Shown one piece after another: positions 23,864-32,709 of a stretch of 64,000 nucleotides of DNA. The stretch spans positions 21,245 to 85,244 of the forward strand of contig QHVT01000027.1 of assembly GCA_003223645.1 (NCBI GenBank), read 5' to 3'. The number at the start of each line of letters is the position of its first letter. Position 1 is the stretch's first letter. The DNA is from Acidobacteriota bacterium. Its GTDB lineage: Bacteria > Acidobacteriota > Thermoanaerobaculia > Gp7-AA8. Position numbers and translations under genes: made by a program. Below the pieces are notes generated by a model. That model saw nothing but the letters and a program-made list of their open reading frames with translations, did not search any database and was not told where the DNA came from.

Positions 23864-25168
23864 TCATAACGCCTGCTTCACCGCCGCGAGCTTCTGCGCG
23901 AAGCGCGACGGCTCGTAGCTCTCGCGATCTTGGATCTCGTTGAACAGCGCGTCGATCGACTGCGTCATCGCGCTCCTGAGGAGCCGCGGATTTTTTCGCG
24001 TGAGCGCGCTGGCGAGACTCTGCAGCGCGAGCGCGGCCTGTTCGGCGGAGTGGACGTCGGCGCGCTCGATGAACGCGCGGTCGGATGCGATGGTCGACAT
24101 CAGCGCGCGGACGTCGGCATCGCTCCAGCGCATCGCGTCCGCTTTGCCGACGAGCGCGTCGGCGATTTTCTTCGCGCGCTCGGCGTTCGTCGCGACGGCG
24201 CTCGGCTCGTTCATGCGCGAGACGCTGCGCGCGATCTGCGCGACGATGGGATCGAGCTCGTCGCGGGCGGCCGGAGAAATGCGTCCGATGAGGATGCGCA
24301 GCGTCGCCCAATGCTGCGGGCTCCACGCCGGAAGTCCCGCGCGATCGGGCCAGCCGCGCACCTGACGCCACTGACTCGTCTTCAGCGAGTGATGGCAGTT
24401 GTAGCAGCTCATGTCGGAGAACTCCGGCCACTCGTCGCCTTTGGCGTGGCGCGCGAGGTTGGTCAGCGAGTCGCGGAACTTCATCACCTGCCCGACCGCC
24501 CACGCGCGCGCGCCGTGCGAGTCGTGCGCAGGCGTCCAATGCGGCGGCATCGACTCGGTGTAGTTGTCGAGCTCGAAGACGAGGATCGGATGCCCTGACG
24601 CGATCAGTTCGTGATCGACTTCCTTGTCGTTGTTGCCGAGATGACAGCGGTCGCACGTATGCGCGCGCACCGGCACGTCCGCGAGATCGATCATTCCTCG
24701 GCTGACGCTCTGCGCGTGCGTCCACCCTTCCATCGTGTGCTCGGCGCGCCAGCCGCTCGCCGGCCCGTGGCACTGCTCGCATTGAATGCCGTCTTCTTTG
24801 TCGATCGCGCCTTCGACTTGCGTTGCGGGAACGTTGGTCGTGTGGCAGTCGAGGCAGACGTTTTCTTCATAGGCGCGTTTGCGAAGGCGCATGTTGCGCG
24901 CGATGCGCGCGGAGCGGTCGCTGAAGAGGATGTTGTACGCGCGCGCGTGCGTGTCGTTGTTGAGCCAGGTGTAGTACTCGTTCTGCAGGATGCGCGTGGC
25001 GTTGAGGGGCTGAGTGGCGCCGTGGCAGCCGGAGTTGACGCAGGAGGCGACGCCGACATAGTGACCCGGTTGCGCGGTTGCGCGGTCGCTCGGTTGCGGG
25101 GCGGGTTGTTGCGCGATGAGGAGCAGGGCGGCGGAAAGAACGGCGACGAACACGGCGACGCGTTTCAT
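23864..25168 (-). CDS. Secreted multiheme (pentaheme) cytochrome c
   Basis: This 434-residue protein has a signal peptide (MKRVAVFVAVLSAALLLIAQ). Heme-attachment motifs are one CX4CH (CVNSGCH, about residue 46) and four CXXCH (CLDCH, CEQCH, CDRCH, CYNCH). The C-terminal ~190 residues have no heme site and are helical. The pattern resembles the cytochrome c554/NrfB-like multiheme class. The linker QQPAPQPSDRATAQPGH after the signal peptide is encoded by a tandem GCGGTTGC-type repeat (25067-25113). Its ATG overlaps the stop of the upstream cytochrome gene as ATGA, indicating translational coupling. Confidence 0.93.
   Translation of the reverse strand: MKRVAVFVAVLSAALLLIAQQPAPQPSDRATAQPGHYVGVASCVNSGCHGATQPLNATRILQNEYYTWLNNDTHARAYNILFSDRSARIARNMRLRKRAYEENVCLDCHTTNVPATQVEGAIDKEDGIQCEQCHGPASGWRAEHTMEGWTHAQSVSRGMIDLADVPVRAHTCDRCHLGNNDKEVDHELIASGHPILVFELDNYTESMPPHWTPAHDSHGARAWAVGQVMKFRDSLTNLARHAKGDEWPEFSDMSCYNCHHSLKTSQWRQVRGWPDRAGLPAWSPQHWATLRILIGRISPAARDELDPIVAQIARSVSRMNEPSAVATNAERAKKIADALVGKADAMRWSDADVRALMSTIASDRAFIERADVHSAEQAALALQSLASALTRKNPRLLRSAMTQSIDALFNEIQDRESYEPSRFAQKLAAVKQAL
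25067..25113 (-). repeat. GCGGTTGC-type tandem run inside the pentaheme gene
   Basis: Units CGGTTGCG, CGGTTGCG, CGGTCGCT and CGGTTGCG lie in tandem. They match the repeat at 16458-16533 and encode the linker after the signal peptide. Confidence 0.65.
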
Positions 25169-28100
25169 TTGGGGCCCTCACTGACGGTGTAGATCTGTCC
25201 GTTGCGCAGGTAGAGGCGCTGCATTTCCTGAAGCGTCATCGGACGCGCGCCGATGCGGTTGAAGATGGAGACCTGGTAGCCGCTCTCGTCGACGGCGCGG
25301 TCACGGTCGAGTCCCTTCGAGATCGCGAGCGCGGGTCCGTGCGTGTGTTTGTGCGCGATGAGACGCGGCACGGGATGCGGACTGAATCCCGCGTACCACG
25401 GCGTCCACTCAGGCGAGGTGAGCTGGAAAACTTTCAGTCCGCCTTCGCCGTCGGCGACGTACGCGAACGCGCTGGCGTTCGTCGACGCGACTTTGACGTC
25501 GTTCACGTCGTGCAGGTCTTCGACCACGATCTGATCGATCAGCGGACGTTCGGGATTCTCGACGTTGATGATGGCCATACCCTGCTTGCCCGCGGCGACG
25601 TACGCGTATGTGCGCGCGACGTACACGCTGCGCGCCTCGTCGAGCGGCGACATGCCGGCGACGCGCGGATGCGCGGGATCGGTGATGTCGATTGTGTGCA
25701 GTCCGTGCTTGTCGGTGACGAACGCGTAGCGGAATTGCACGGCGATGCCGGTGGCGTTTGGGATTTCGGAGATGACCGACACGACTTTGGGCTGCAGCGG
25801 ATTGTCGATGTCGATGACGACGACGCCTTGCGATGCGCCGATGAAGAGCCAGCGGCCGGCGACGTAGATCGAATTGGCGCCGTCGAGGATGCCGGGAGTG
25901 GTGCGCGCCTCCGGCGCGCCTTGGGGGGATGGAGGCGCGCTGGAAGCGCGCACCACTCCACCAGGGTTCCACGTCAGCGCTCGCGTGAAGAAGTTGTTGC
26001 TCGGGTTGCCGTCGGTGAGCGTCGTGACATCGACGAGGATCAGGCCTTCTTCGCGGTCGGCGATGTATGCGTATTTGTAGAGCGGATGGATCGGCTGTTC
26101 CTGGTTTTCGGGAATCGCGCCGGTGGTGCGGTCCGGCGCCATCGGCATCGTCGTCGGCAGCGCGACCGCACTCGCGAATTTCGTGCGGACGTACGTGCGC
26201 TGCCCGAACGGCGAGACCGGCGCGCTGGTGATCCGCTCGGAGAAGTCTTTGTTGTCGACGTTGGCGATGTCGTAGACCTCGAAGCCGCCCTTCCCTCTCG
26301 CCACGAACGCGTACTCGCCGCGCGTCTGAACGCTGCGCGCGCCTTTCGAATGATGCTCGTGTGCAAGCTGCAGCTCGTCTTTGTTCTTCTCGTGCTTCGC
26401 GTAGTAGTCGGGATAGACGATCTTGTGGAGCGACGAGCCGATCACCGTCTGCGGCTCATCCCACTCCGTCACCGCCACGGCTTCGATCGAGTCGTCGGTC
26501 GCGACCCACGCGTAGCGGCCGATGAAGTTGACGAAGTTCGTGCCCTGCAACAGCAGTTGCGCGAGCCAGGCGTTGTTGTCGTTCGCCTTCGTGAGGTGGC
26601 AGCTGCCGCAGCCCTGCGTCTCACGCGCGCGGACGGTGTGCGGCACGTGGGGGTTGAAGGCCTGGCTGCTGAAGCCGGGCGACGAGATCGGCGGCTGCTG
26701 GATGTAGATGCGCTGGCGCTGCTGGTTCGTCGAGCTGATGACGAGCGCGCTCGACGAGCGCACCGGCGCGAGGCGATGTCCCTTGGCCGTGCCGTTGACG
26801 CCGAGCATGAACGCGTCGGTGCGGATCACCTGCGGGTTGTACGACGCGTAGTTGCGCGTCTCGAGTCCCTCGTAGTGATTCATCTTCGATTTGACGTTCT
26901 GCTCCTGCGGCAGGTGGCAGCCGGAGCACGACGTCATCCACGACGTGTGACAGGCGTAGCACGTCATCTTCGCGTCGGTGTGCGCGATGCCGCCGTCGGC
27001 GCTCTTGATCGTCTTCGCGTACGCGGAGCGCTCGTTGTAGCGCGCGGCGCCGGGCGTGATCGTGTCCTTCACCTGCACGACTTCCCACTGCATGCCGGGG
27101 TTCACCATCGAGCGCTGCCACAACACGCCGTTGACCCAGACGAAGCGGCGCTGTCCGAACGGCGTCGTGCCTAACAGCAAGTCCGTGCCGCCGGGAGGCG
27201 CAGCCGGACCGGACGTGCGCAAGTTCGTGTACGCGCCTGTGGTTCCGTGACAGTCCTGGCACTCGATCTCGATGTTGTTGCCGTACTCCGCGTAAAGCTG
27301 TCCGTTGCCGTGCTCGTCCTGCGAGAAGTGGCAGTCGGCGCAGTGCATCCCCTTTTCGAGATGGATGTCCTTGAGGTGCACGGCCTTCGCGAATTTCTGC
27401 GGATCGTCGAACGCGACGACGTTGTCGTTCGCGTCGAGGAGGTTCCCTTTGCGATCGCGCTTGAACACGGCCATGAAGTTCCAGCCGTGCCCGTGATAGT
27501 CGGCGAACTGCGTGTTTTTCGCCTGCGCATTGAGGCTGCTGACTTTCTCCAGGAAGTCGATGTTCGTCCACAGCCCGCGCGGCGCCGCTCCCTCGGGGTT
27601 GTGCTCGAGGCTCGCGCGCTTCTCCTCTTCGGTCGGATATTTCTGCTGCTTCGGCCACAGCAGCTCCGCGTCCGTTTCGTAGTCCCACATTGTGTAACCG
27701 AGGTACGTGTTGAGGAAGGAGTTCGGCTGATGCATGTGGCAGCTCATGCACTGGCTCGTCGGCACGGCGCGCATGAACTGGTGGCGGATCGGATGTCCCT
27801 TTTCGTTTTTCGGAATCGTCGGATCGCTGGTGTACGAGAGGCCGGTGTTGCCGAACTGTCCGAACGGTCCACTGTTGAAGGGATCGCGATCGTTCGCGTA
27901 GACGACGTGACACGCGCTGCATCCGGACGAGCGATAGTCGCCGGGATGTTCGTTCGTGCCGAGGAACGAAAGGTGCGGATCGTTGAGCCGCGTCTTCTGC
28001 AGATTGATGAGCGCGGGCGAGATGCGCGAGCCGGTGCCGCGTCCGCGATTGCCGAGGCGGATGTCGGGCTTGCCCGCTTCCTCGCCCAAATTCGGATTGC

Positions 28101-28776
28101 CGATATCGGGCGGAAACGTGTTGTTGGCGATGCCGCCGCGCTCGAACGCGCGGAAGTATTCGCCGGGCTGGAAGATCTCCCAATTCGGCAGCGGCACGAG
28201 CATCGGCAGCGCGCCTTTCGCGATCTGCTCCTGCGTCGGCGGCGTCGCTGGTTTGATCGACTGTGCGTTGCCTTCGCGGCTGTAGCTCTCGCCAAGAAGA
28301 CCGGGCTTGCGCGAGATCAATCCGTTCGCGTAGCTGACCGCGGCCCAGAAGACCGCGCTCGTCGTCATCGTCGATCGCGGCACGGTGTTGACTTGCTTCT
28401 GATGACAGCCGCCGCACGTTTCCTGCGCGACGCGGAGATCGCCAGGATTGATGAACTTCACGAACTCCGGCGACTCGGTGAGGAACGCGGTGTACGAGCG
28501 CTGCGGGTTCGCGGACGTCGGCCACAACTCGGGATGGCGCGGCTTCACGTGCGCTTCTGCTTTCGTTCGTGCGTTTCCGTTGCCGCCGTGGCAGTCCGTG
28601 CAGCCGAGCTTCACCGCACGCGACACGTGCATCGGCTCGATGCCGTGGTGGCAGGAGAGGCAGCCGGTGCTTTTGGCGTCGGCTTGATCCTGCGTCTGCG
28701 TAAATAGCGGCGGGAGCGAAGGGTTGGGGGCTTGGGCGAGAAAGGCGAGCGAGCCGAGAGCCACGAGCAGCGACAC
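25165..28776 (-). CDS. Decaheme cytochrome c with LVIVD-type beta-propeller repeats
   Basis: About 1203 residues from the GTG at 28776, chosen because MSLLVALGSLAFLAQ forms a signal peptide; the frame stays open further upstream only through a repeat element. There are ten CXXCH sites between residues about 30 and 740: CLSCH, CTDCH, CGGCH, CSACH, CMSCH, CADCH, CQDCH, CYACH, CSGCH and CGSCH. The C-terminal third has LVIVD-like blades such as AYIADREEGLILVDV, RWLFIGASQGVVVIDI and AYVAAGKQGMAIINVE. Such repeats form surface propellers. A palindromic element is inserted in frame at 25895-25960. It is probably periplasmic or outer-surface and is coupled to the pentaheme gene. Confidence 0.92.
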   Translation of the reverse strand: MSLLVALGSLAFLAQAPNPSLPPLFTQTQDQADAKSTGCLSCHHGIEPMHVSRAVKLGCTDCHGGNGNARTKAEAHVKPRHPELWPTSANPQRSYTAFLTESPEFVKFINPGDLRVAQETCGGCHQKQVNTVPRSTMTTSAVFWAAVSYANGLISRKPGLLGESYSREGNAQSIKPATPPTQEQIAKGALPMLVPLPNWEIFQPGEYFRAFERGGIANNTFPPDIGNPNLGEEAGKPDIRLGNRGRGTGSRISPALINLQKTRLNDPHLSFLGTNEHPGDYRSSGCSACHVVYANDRDPFNSGPFGQFGNTGLSYTSDPTIPKNEKGHPIRHQFMRAVPTSQCMSCHMHQPNSFLNTYLGYTMWDYETDAELLWPKQQKYPTEEEKRASLEHNPEGAAPRGLWTNIDFLEKVSSLNAQAKNTQFADYHGHGWNFMAVFKRDRKGNLLDANDNVVAFDDPQKFAKAVHLKDIHLEKGMHCADCHFSQDEHGNGQLYAEYGNNIEIECQDCHGTTGAYTNLRTSGPAAPPGGTDLLLGTTPFGQRRFVWVNGVLWQRSMVNPGMQWEVVQVKDTITPGAARYNERSAYAKTIKSADGGIAHTDAKMTCYACHTSWMTSCSGCHLPQEQNVKSKMNHYEGLETRNYASYNPQVIRTDAFMLGVNGTAKGHRLAPVRSSSALVISSTNQQRQRIYIQQPPISSPGFSSQAFNPHVPHTVRARETQGCGSCHLTKANDNNAWLAQLLLQGTNFVNFIGRYAWVATDDSIEAVAVTEWDEPQTVIGSSLHKIVYPDYYAKHEKNKDELQLAHEHHSKGARSVQTRGEYAFVARGKGGFEVYDIANVDNKDFSERITSAPVSPFGQRTYVRTKFASAVALPTTMPMAPDRTTGAIPENQEQPIHPLYKYAYIADREEGLILVDVTTLTDGNPSNNFFTRALTWNPGGVVRASSAPPSPQGAPEARTTPGILDGANSIYVAGRWLFIGASQGVVVIDIDNPLQPKVVSVISEIPNATGIAVQFRYAFVTDKHGLHTIDITDPAHPRVAGMSPLDEARSVYVARTYAYVAAGKQGMAIINVENPERPLIDQIVVEDLHDVNDVKVASTNASAFAYVADGEGGLKVFQLTSPEWTPWYAGFSPHPVPRLIAHKHTHGPALAISKGLDRDRAVDESGYQVSIFNRIGARPMTLQEMQRLYLRNGQIYTVSEGPK
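25895..25960. repeat. Palindromic element inserted in frame in the decaheme LVIVD gene
   Basis: Left arm GGAGTGGTGCGCGCCTCCGG (25895-25914) and the reverse complement of the right arm match at most positions, around a TTGGGGGGAT loop. It encodes about 22 residues (near residue 940-960, reading VRASSAPPSPQGAPEARTTP) between two propeller blades. Confidence 0.75.
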
Positions 28777-28785
28777 AACACGACC

Positions 28786-28922
28786 CCTCACCCGCCGCTT
28801 CGCGGCACCCTCTCCCCGCAAGCGGGGCGAGGGGCAACAAAGCGAAGGCGTGGCAGGTAGCCCTTCGCCCCGCTTGCGGGGAGAGGGTGGCCCCTCGCAA
28901 AACGAAGATCCGGATGAGGGGC
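28786..28922. repeat. CCCTCTCCCCGC-AAGC-GGGG palindromic element
   Basis: Two GC palindromes, CTCTCCCCGCAAGCGGGG and CCCCGCTTGCGGGGAGAG, face each other within an outer CCCCTCA/TGAGGGG inverted repeat. The same element type lies inside the FHA cytochrome gene at 34138-34262. One end supplies GAGGGG just before the GTG start of the decaheme gene. Confidence 0.88.
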
Positions 28923-28927
28923 GGCGA

Positions 28928-30865
28928 CTAAAAAGTAAGAATGACATTCGTGAACACGTGATAGAGCGTCTTGCCGCGCTCGTAGATGTCTTTGAATCCC
29001 TGTCGCGGAATGAAGGCGGCTGCGCCTCCGACGATGACGACGTTTTGGTTGAGGAACGGGCGGTAGCGCACGCCGGCGGAGAGGTCGATGCCGAGCTCTT
29101 TGCTGATGTTGCCCTGGAAGAGGATCTCTTCGATCGACTCGGTCGCATCCAATCGAATGTAGTTGGCGGTGAAAAGCGCTTTGAGGCGCGGAGTGAAATC
29201 AACGTCGCAGCCGATGCTCGCGATCTGCACTCCCGGATTCACGAACTGCGGCTGCCCTTCGTCCTTGCTGCTGCGCAGCGATGGGAGGAGCGATCCGCGC
29301 TCGACGAGGGAGACGCCGGTGCCGGTGAGGCGGATGCCGAGGCGGTTGAAGAAGGAGAAACCGCCGCCGGCGAAGTTGGTGTTGTCGAAGATGGAGTCGA
29401 AGCCGGTGGCGGTGCGGTCGCGCGGATCGCTGTCGCCCGTCGCATAGAACAACGCGACGCGCGGGCGCAGCCAGTCACGGTCGTACGAGACTTCGACCGC
29501 GGCCATGCCGGCGCGGATGTGCACGGCGTCGCCGCGACGCAGTTCCGGATCGGGACCGGCGATCGGATTGAGCGAGTCGCGTCCGAAGACAAAGTACGCG
29601 GCCTGATCGATGTTGAAGCGGCCGAGGTGTCCGAGTCCGGCTTCGCCGAGATAGGCGGCGTGGATGTCGTGCGGCGCGAAGGAACCGACCGGCGCGGGGC
29701 GCACGAGGACGCCGTTGCGATCGTACGTGAACGATGCTCCGTCGCGCAGGTAGTGGAGGCTGAATTCCTGCGTGTAGCCGTGCACGCCGAAGTCCTGCCA
29801 GTAGAAGTTCGCGACCGCGACCTGCTGTCCGCGGCGCGCGAGTCGATTGAGGCCGGAGTTCGTGTCCTTCTCCAATCGATCGAAGACCGCGAAGTTGTAC
29901 TGATAGCGATTGCGATCGTAGTTGCCGAAGAAGCGCACGCCGGTGTTGGTGTCGCTGAAGATGAATCCGCGGAAGTCGCTGTTGAACGGCTGCGATCCGG
30001 CGCGGAAGGAGATGAAGTCGTAGTTCGGCGAGAGGTCCTGCAGCTTGCGCTCGTAGAAAAACTCCTGCAGCGCGAGCTGCGCGTCGGTGCGCGAGGTGCC
30101 GCGGCGCACGTCCGGTTTCACGAGCCCGTTCTCGCGCAGGTGGACGTAATTGAGATTGCCGACCAGCGTGACCTTCACGCGCTGCGTCACCGGCTTGAAC
30201 GTCGTCAGTCCCTGAAAGAGATCGCCGGAGACGATGACGTTCTCGTTGAAGAGGTTCTGATTGTCTTCGCCGAAGAAGCGGAACGATCCCGGCTGCACCG
30301 CGCTCACTCCGGACGGCGTCGGCAGCGTCCGCGACTCCGAGAGCGTGTCGCTGATGCCGGTGAGGACGAGGAACCAGTCGTTGCCGAAGATCGGCAGATC
30401 GCCTTTGAACAAATTCTGGTTGTAAGGATCGAGCGTGCCGCCGCGCGTTCCGATTTTTCTTGCGCGCGGCTTCTCATCGAGCTCATACGGCGGCGGCACG
30501 ATGCGCCACCGGTCCGTCATCTCCACGCCCGGCTCCGCGGTCACTTCGGGTGTCCCATACGGCGGAATCACGTCTTCGATCCCGCTCTCGCGCTGCACGT
30601 TGTTGACAGGGAGGATGACGCGCAGCAGTTTCGTTTCTTTCGCATCGCCGATCTCGATGCGGACGTCGTACGTGCCGGTCCGTAGCGGGGCGGTCCAGAG
30701 GATGCTCCACGTCTGATTCGCGGCGACGACCGTTTCGCCTTTCGCGTCTTCGATGAAGATGCGCACGGCCGTTCCGGGCGCGGCGTCGGTTTTTCCGGAG
30801 AGCGTGAAGGGGAGGACGTTGGTGAAGAAGGTGTCCTGTGCGGAGACGGTGACCGCGAGAAGCAT
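28928..30865 (-). CDS. Outer-membrane beta-barrel protein of the cytochrome block
   Basis: About 645 residues from the ATG at 30865. The N-terminus MLLAVTVSAQD is too short for a good signal peptide. An in-frame TTG at 30952 would add FLNSSFCVLRSAF, encoded by the repeat, and complete one. The first ~100 residues are an Ig-like domain (TYDVRIEIGDAKETKLLRVI). The rest shows alternating strands (RYQYNFAVFDRL, VSYDRDWLRPRVALFYATGD) and the end HVFTNVILTF with a terminal Phe, as in BAM substrates. No heme motif is present. Beside two multiheme cytochrome genes it is a candidate porin for a porin-cytochrome conduit; that role is inferred. Confidence 0.82.
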   Translation of the reverse strand: MLLAVTVSAQDTFFTNVLPFTLSGKTDAAPGTAVRIFIEDAKGETVVAANQTWSILWTAPLRTGTYDVRIEIGDAKETKLLRVILPVNNVQRESGIEDVIPPYGTPEVTAEPGVEMTDRWRIVPPPYELDEKPRARKIGTRGGTLDPYNQNLFKGDLPIFGNDWFLVLTGISDTLSESRTLPTPSGVSAVQPGSFRFFGEDNQNLFNENVIVSGDLFQGLTTFKPVTQRVKVTLVGNLNYVHLRENGLVKPDVRRGTSRTDAQLALQEFFYERKLQDLSPNYDFISFRAGSQPFNSDFRGFIFSDTNTGVRFFGNYDRNRYQYNFAVFDRLEKDTNSGLNRLARRGQQVAVANFYWQDFGVHGYTQEFSLHYLRDGASFTYDRNGVLVRPAPVGSFAPHDIHAAYLGEAGLGHLGRFNIDQAAYFVFGRDSLNPIAGPDPELRRGDAVHIRAGMAAVEVSYDRDWLRPRVALFYATGDSDPRDRTATGFDSIFDNTNFAGGGFSFFNRLGIRLTGTGVSLVERGSLLPSLRSSKDEGQPQFVNPGVQIASIGCDVDFTPRLKALFTANYIRLDATESIEEILFQGNISKELGIDLSAGVRYRPFLNQNVVIVGGAAAFIPRQGFKDIYERGKTLYHVFTNVILTF

Positions 30866-30950
30866 GAACGCAGAACGCAGAACGCAGAACGAAGAATTGA
30901 GAAAGGTTCTCTTTCTACGTTCTACGTTCTGCGTTCTGCGTTCTGCGTTC
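30866..30950. repeat. Inverted repeat of GAACGCA heptads
   Basis: Perfect 25-nt arms at 30866-30890 and 30926-30950 consist of GAACGCA/TGCGTTC heptads, with imperfect pairing inward. It fills the gap between the HbpS-like gene and the barrel gene. The same heptad occurs at 35937-36014. Confidence 0.9.
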
Positions 30951-30957
30951 AACGCCC

Positions 30958-32628
30958 TCACGAACACGGTCCTCCTGTGCATTCCGGCTGCCTTGGGAAC
31001 TTGAACATCGGGAGGCGCGCGCCGTCGACTTTCACTTGGTCGGCCCAGATGCTTTGCGGCGGCAGGAGCTCTCCTGCCGCAAAGTACGAGACGTAGTCGT
31101 CCTGCTCGATGCCGTCGCCGCTGACTCCCAGTCCTCCGATGAGAGACGAGCTGCGATAGAGCGGCGATGCGCCGGCGAAGAAGACGATGCCGTTTTGGTT
31201 CGGATTGGTGAGCTGCGATCCCTGCGTGCAGGGATTCAGCAGGTCCTTGACGAAGAGCGACTGGTACCACGGTCCCGGTTTGGGATGGAACACGCTGGAG
31301 TCGATGCCGGGCGGATAGAACGGCTGCGCGCCGAAGTTGAGCGTGCGGTTGGTGACGGCGGTCGTCGCGGGAACGGGAAGATCGTGGCCGCTCGAGAACC
31401 AGACCACGTTGCGCGCCTTGGCGACGGCGACGTCGATCGAGAAGACGGTCGCGTCGGGCATGCGGTAGATGCCGAGAATCGAGCCGTCGGTGTCGGCGAC
31501 GGCGATGACCATGCGCGCGTAGCTGTTGAGCGGGAGACGGATCACCGCGCGCGTTTTCTTCGCGGTCGCGATCGCGCGCTGCACGATCGCGTCGACCTGC
31601 GCGGACGTGAGACTCGATCCGGCGACCGGTCCGACGAGATAGCCGTTCGCCGCACAGCCGCCGTTCGCGCTCGCGACGCTGTACACCGCTCCAACATCCG
31701 TGCCCGCGCTCGTGCCCTGCAATCGCTTCACGCCCGTCGGCTGGCCACTGGCATTGAAATCGAGCTTGATGTCGGGTCCGAGAAACGGGAGGCGGACGCC
31801 GTCAACGAAGACGTTGCCCGGCTGCGGCAGCGGATACACGGGAACGGGGACGATGCCGGCGGCCGCGAACGCGCCGGTGGCGGCGGCGAACTCTGCGACC
31901 TGCGGATCGCCGTTCGCGCCGACGACACCGATCGCGCCGACGAGTTGTCCGCCTCGATAGAGCGGAACGCCGCCCGCATTGACGCTGGCAGGATCGACGT
32001 CATCCGGCTGGATCTTGCCAGTCACGATTCCAAGTCCGCAGCCGCTGGTGTTGCCGGGCTGGCAGGGACCGCCGCCGATCTTGCGCGCGCGCGGCACGCA
32101 CTGCGACGGCAAGGTGAACGTGACGTTGAAGTCGCAGCCGCGGTTCGTGTTCTCGATGCCGTACAGCGCGGCGCTGGCCGTGTTCGTGACGCCGGGAGGA
32201 AAGTGAATGCCGCTGATGAAGCGCACCGTGCGCGACGACAGCGGCGCCATGTTGTGGCTGAAGAACGCCGCGGTGCGCGCGGTGGCGACAGCGAGATCGT
32301 CATTCGTCGAAGGCGCGCCCGCTTTGCGCAGCACCGCGAGAATGCGTCCCGCGCGATCGACGACCGCGATCGTGACGGGATCGTTGATCGCCTTCGCTGC
32401 AGCGCGCGCGATGGTGTCGACTTCGGCCATCGACAGCGAGCCGAAGGCGCCCGCGCCTTCATCGCACGTGGCGGGAGTGGCGGGCGGAGTCGCGCAGCCC
32501 GCCGGCTCGAGCGCGGTGATGATGGGCATCGGAGACGAAGCCGAAGGCGAACGGACGGCGCGGGTACGCGGCGCGGCGTCCGCCGTCATTCCCGCCAAGA
32601 GGAGCGCCACCGTTAGAAACCTGCGCAT
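30958..32628 (-). CDS. Secreted GlcG/HbpS-like (heme-binding) protein, two domains
   Basis: About 556 residues from the ATG at 32628, which begins the signal peptide MRRFLTVALLLAGMTADA. An upstream GTG in frame lies within a palindromic repeat and is unlikely. The first domain (about 45-260) has LSMAEVDTIARAAAKAINDP, TIAVVDRAGRILAVLRKAGA and the heme-pocket-like YRGGQLVGAIGVVGANGD. The second (about 310-540) repeats the pattern with LTSAQVDAIVQRAIATAKKT and SSLIGGLGVSGDG. GlcG/HbpS proteins bind heme or sense redox state. Its place in the cytochrome block suggests heme handling or an electron-transfer accessory; this is inferred. Confidence 0.85.
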   Translation of the reverse strand: MRRFLTVALLLAGMTADAAPRTRAVRSPSASSPMPIITALEPAGCATPPATPATCDEGAGAFGSLSMAEVDTIARAAAKAINDPVTIAVVDRAGRILAVLRKAGAPSTNDDLAVATARTAAFFSHNMAPLSSRTVRFISGIHFPPGVTNTASAALYGIENTNRGCDFNVTFTLPSQCVPRARKIGGGPCQPGNTSGCGLGIVTGKIQPDDVDPASVNAGGVPLYRGGQLVGAIGVVGANGDPQVAEFAAATGAFAAAGIVPVPVYPLPQPGNVFVDGVRLPFLGPDIKLDFNASGQPTGVKRLQGTSAGTDVGAVYSVASANGGCAANGYLVGPVAGSSLTSAQVDAIVQRAIATAKKTRAVIRLPLNSYARMVIAVADTDGSILGIYRMPDATVFSIDVAVAKARNVVWFSSGHDLPVPATTAVTNRTLNFGAQPFYPPGIDSSVFHPKPGPWYQSLFVKDLLNPCTQGSQLTNPNQNGIVFFAGASPLYRSSSLIGGLGVSGDGIEQDDYVSYFAAGELLPPQSIWADQVKVDGARLPMFKFPRQPECTGGPCS

Positions 32629-32640
32629 CGAACTGTCCTG

Positions 32641-32708
32641 TGGAGCGGCGGCCGCTCTCGGCCGCCGATTCTCGCGAGAACCCGGCGGCCGAAGCGGCCG
32701 CCGCTCCA
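32641..32708. repeat. TGGAGCGGCGGCCGC palindromic element
   Basis: TGGAGCGGCGGCCGCT at the left and its reverse complement AGCGGCCGCCGCTCCA at the right enclose nested CGGCCGCCG/CGGCGGCCG and TTCTCGCGAGAA palindromes. It fills the gap between the FHA cytochrome and HbpS-like genes. Confidence 0.85.
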
Positions 32709-32709
32709 C

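Noticed and set aside
28777..29202. Upstream extension of the decaheme gene through the palindromic repeat
   Set aside because: The frame is open, but the residues come from the repeat and the barrel gene's antisense; the GTG at 28776 begins a good signal peptide.
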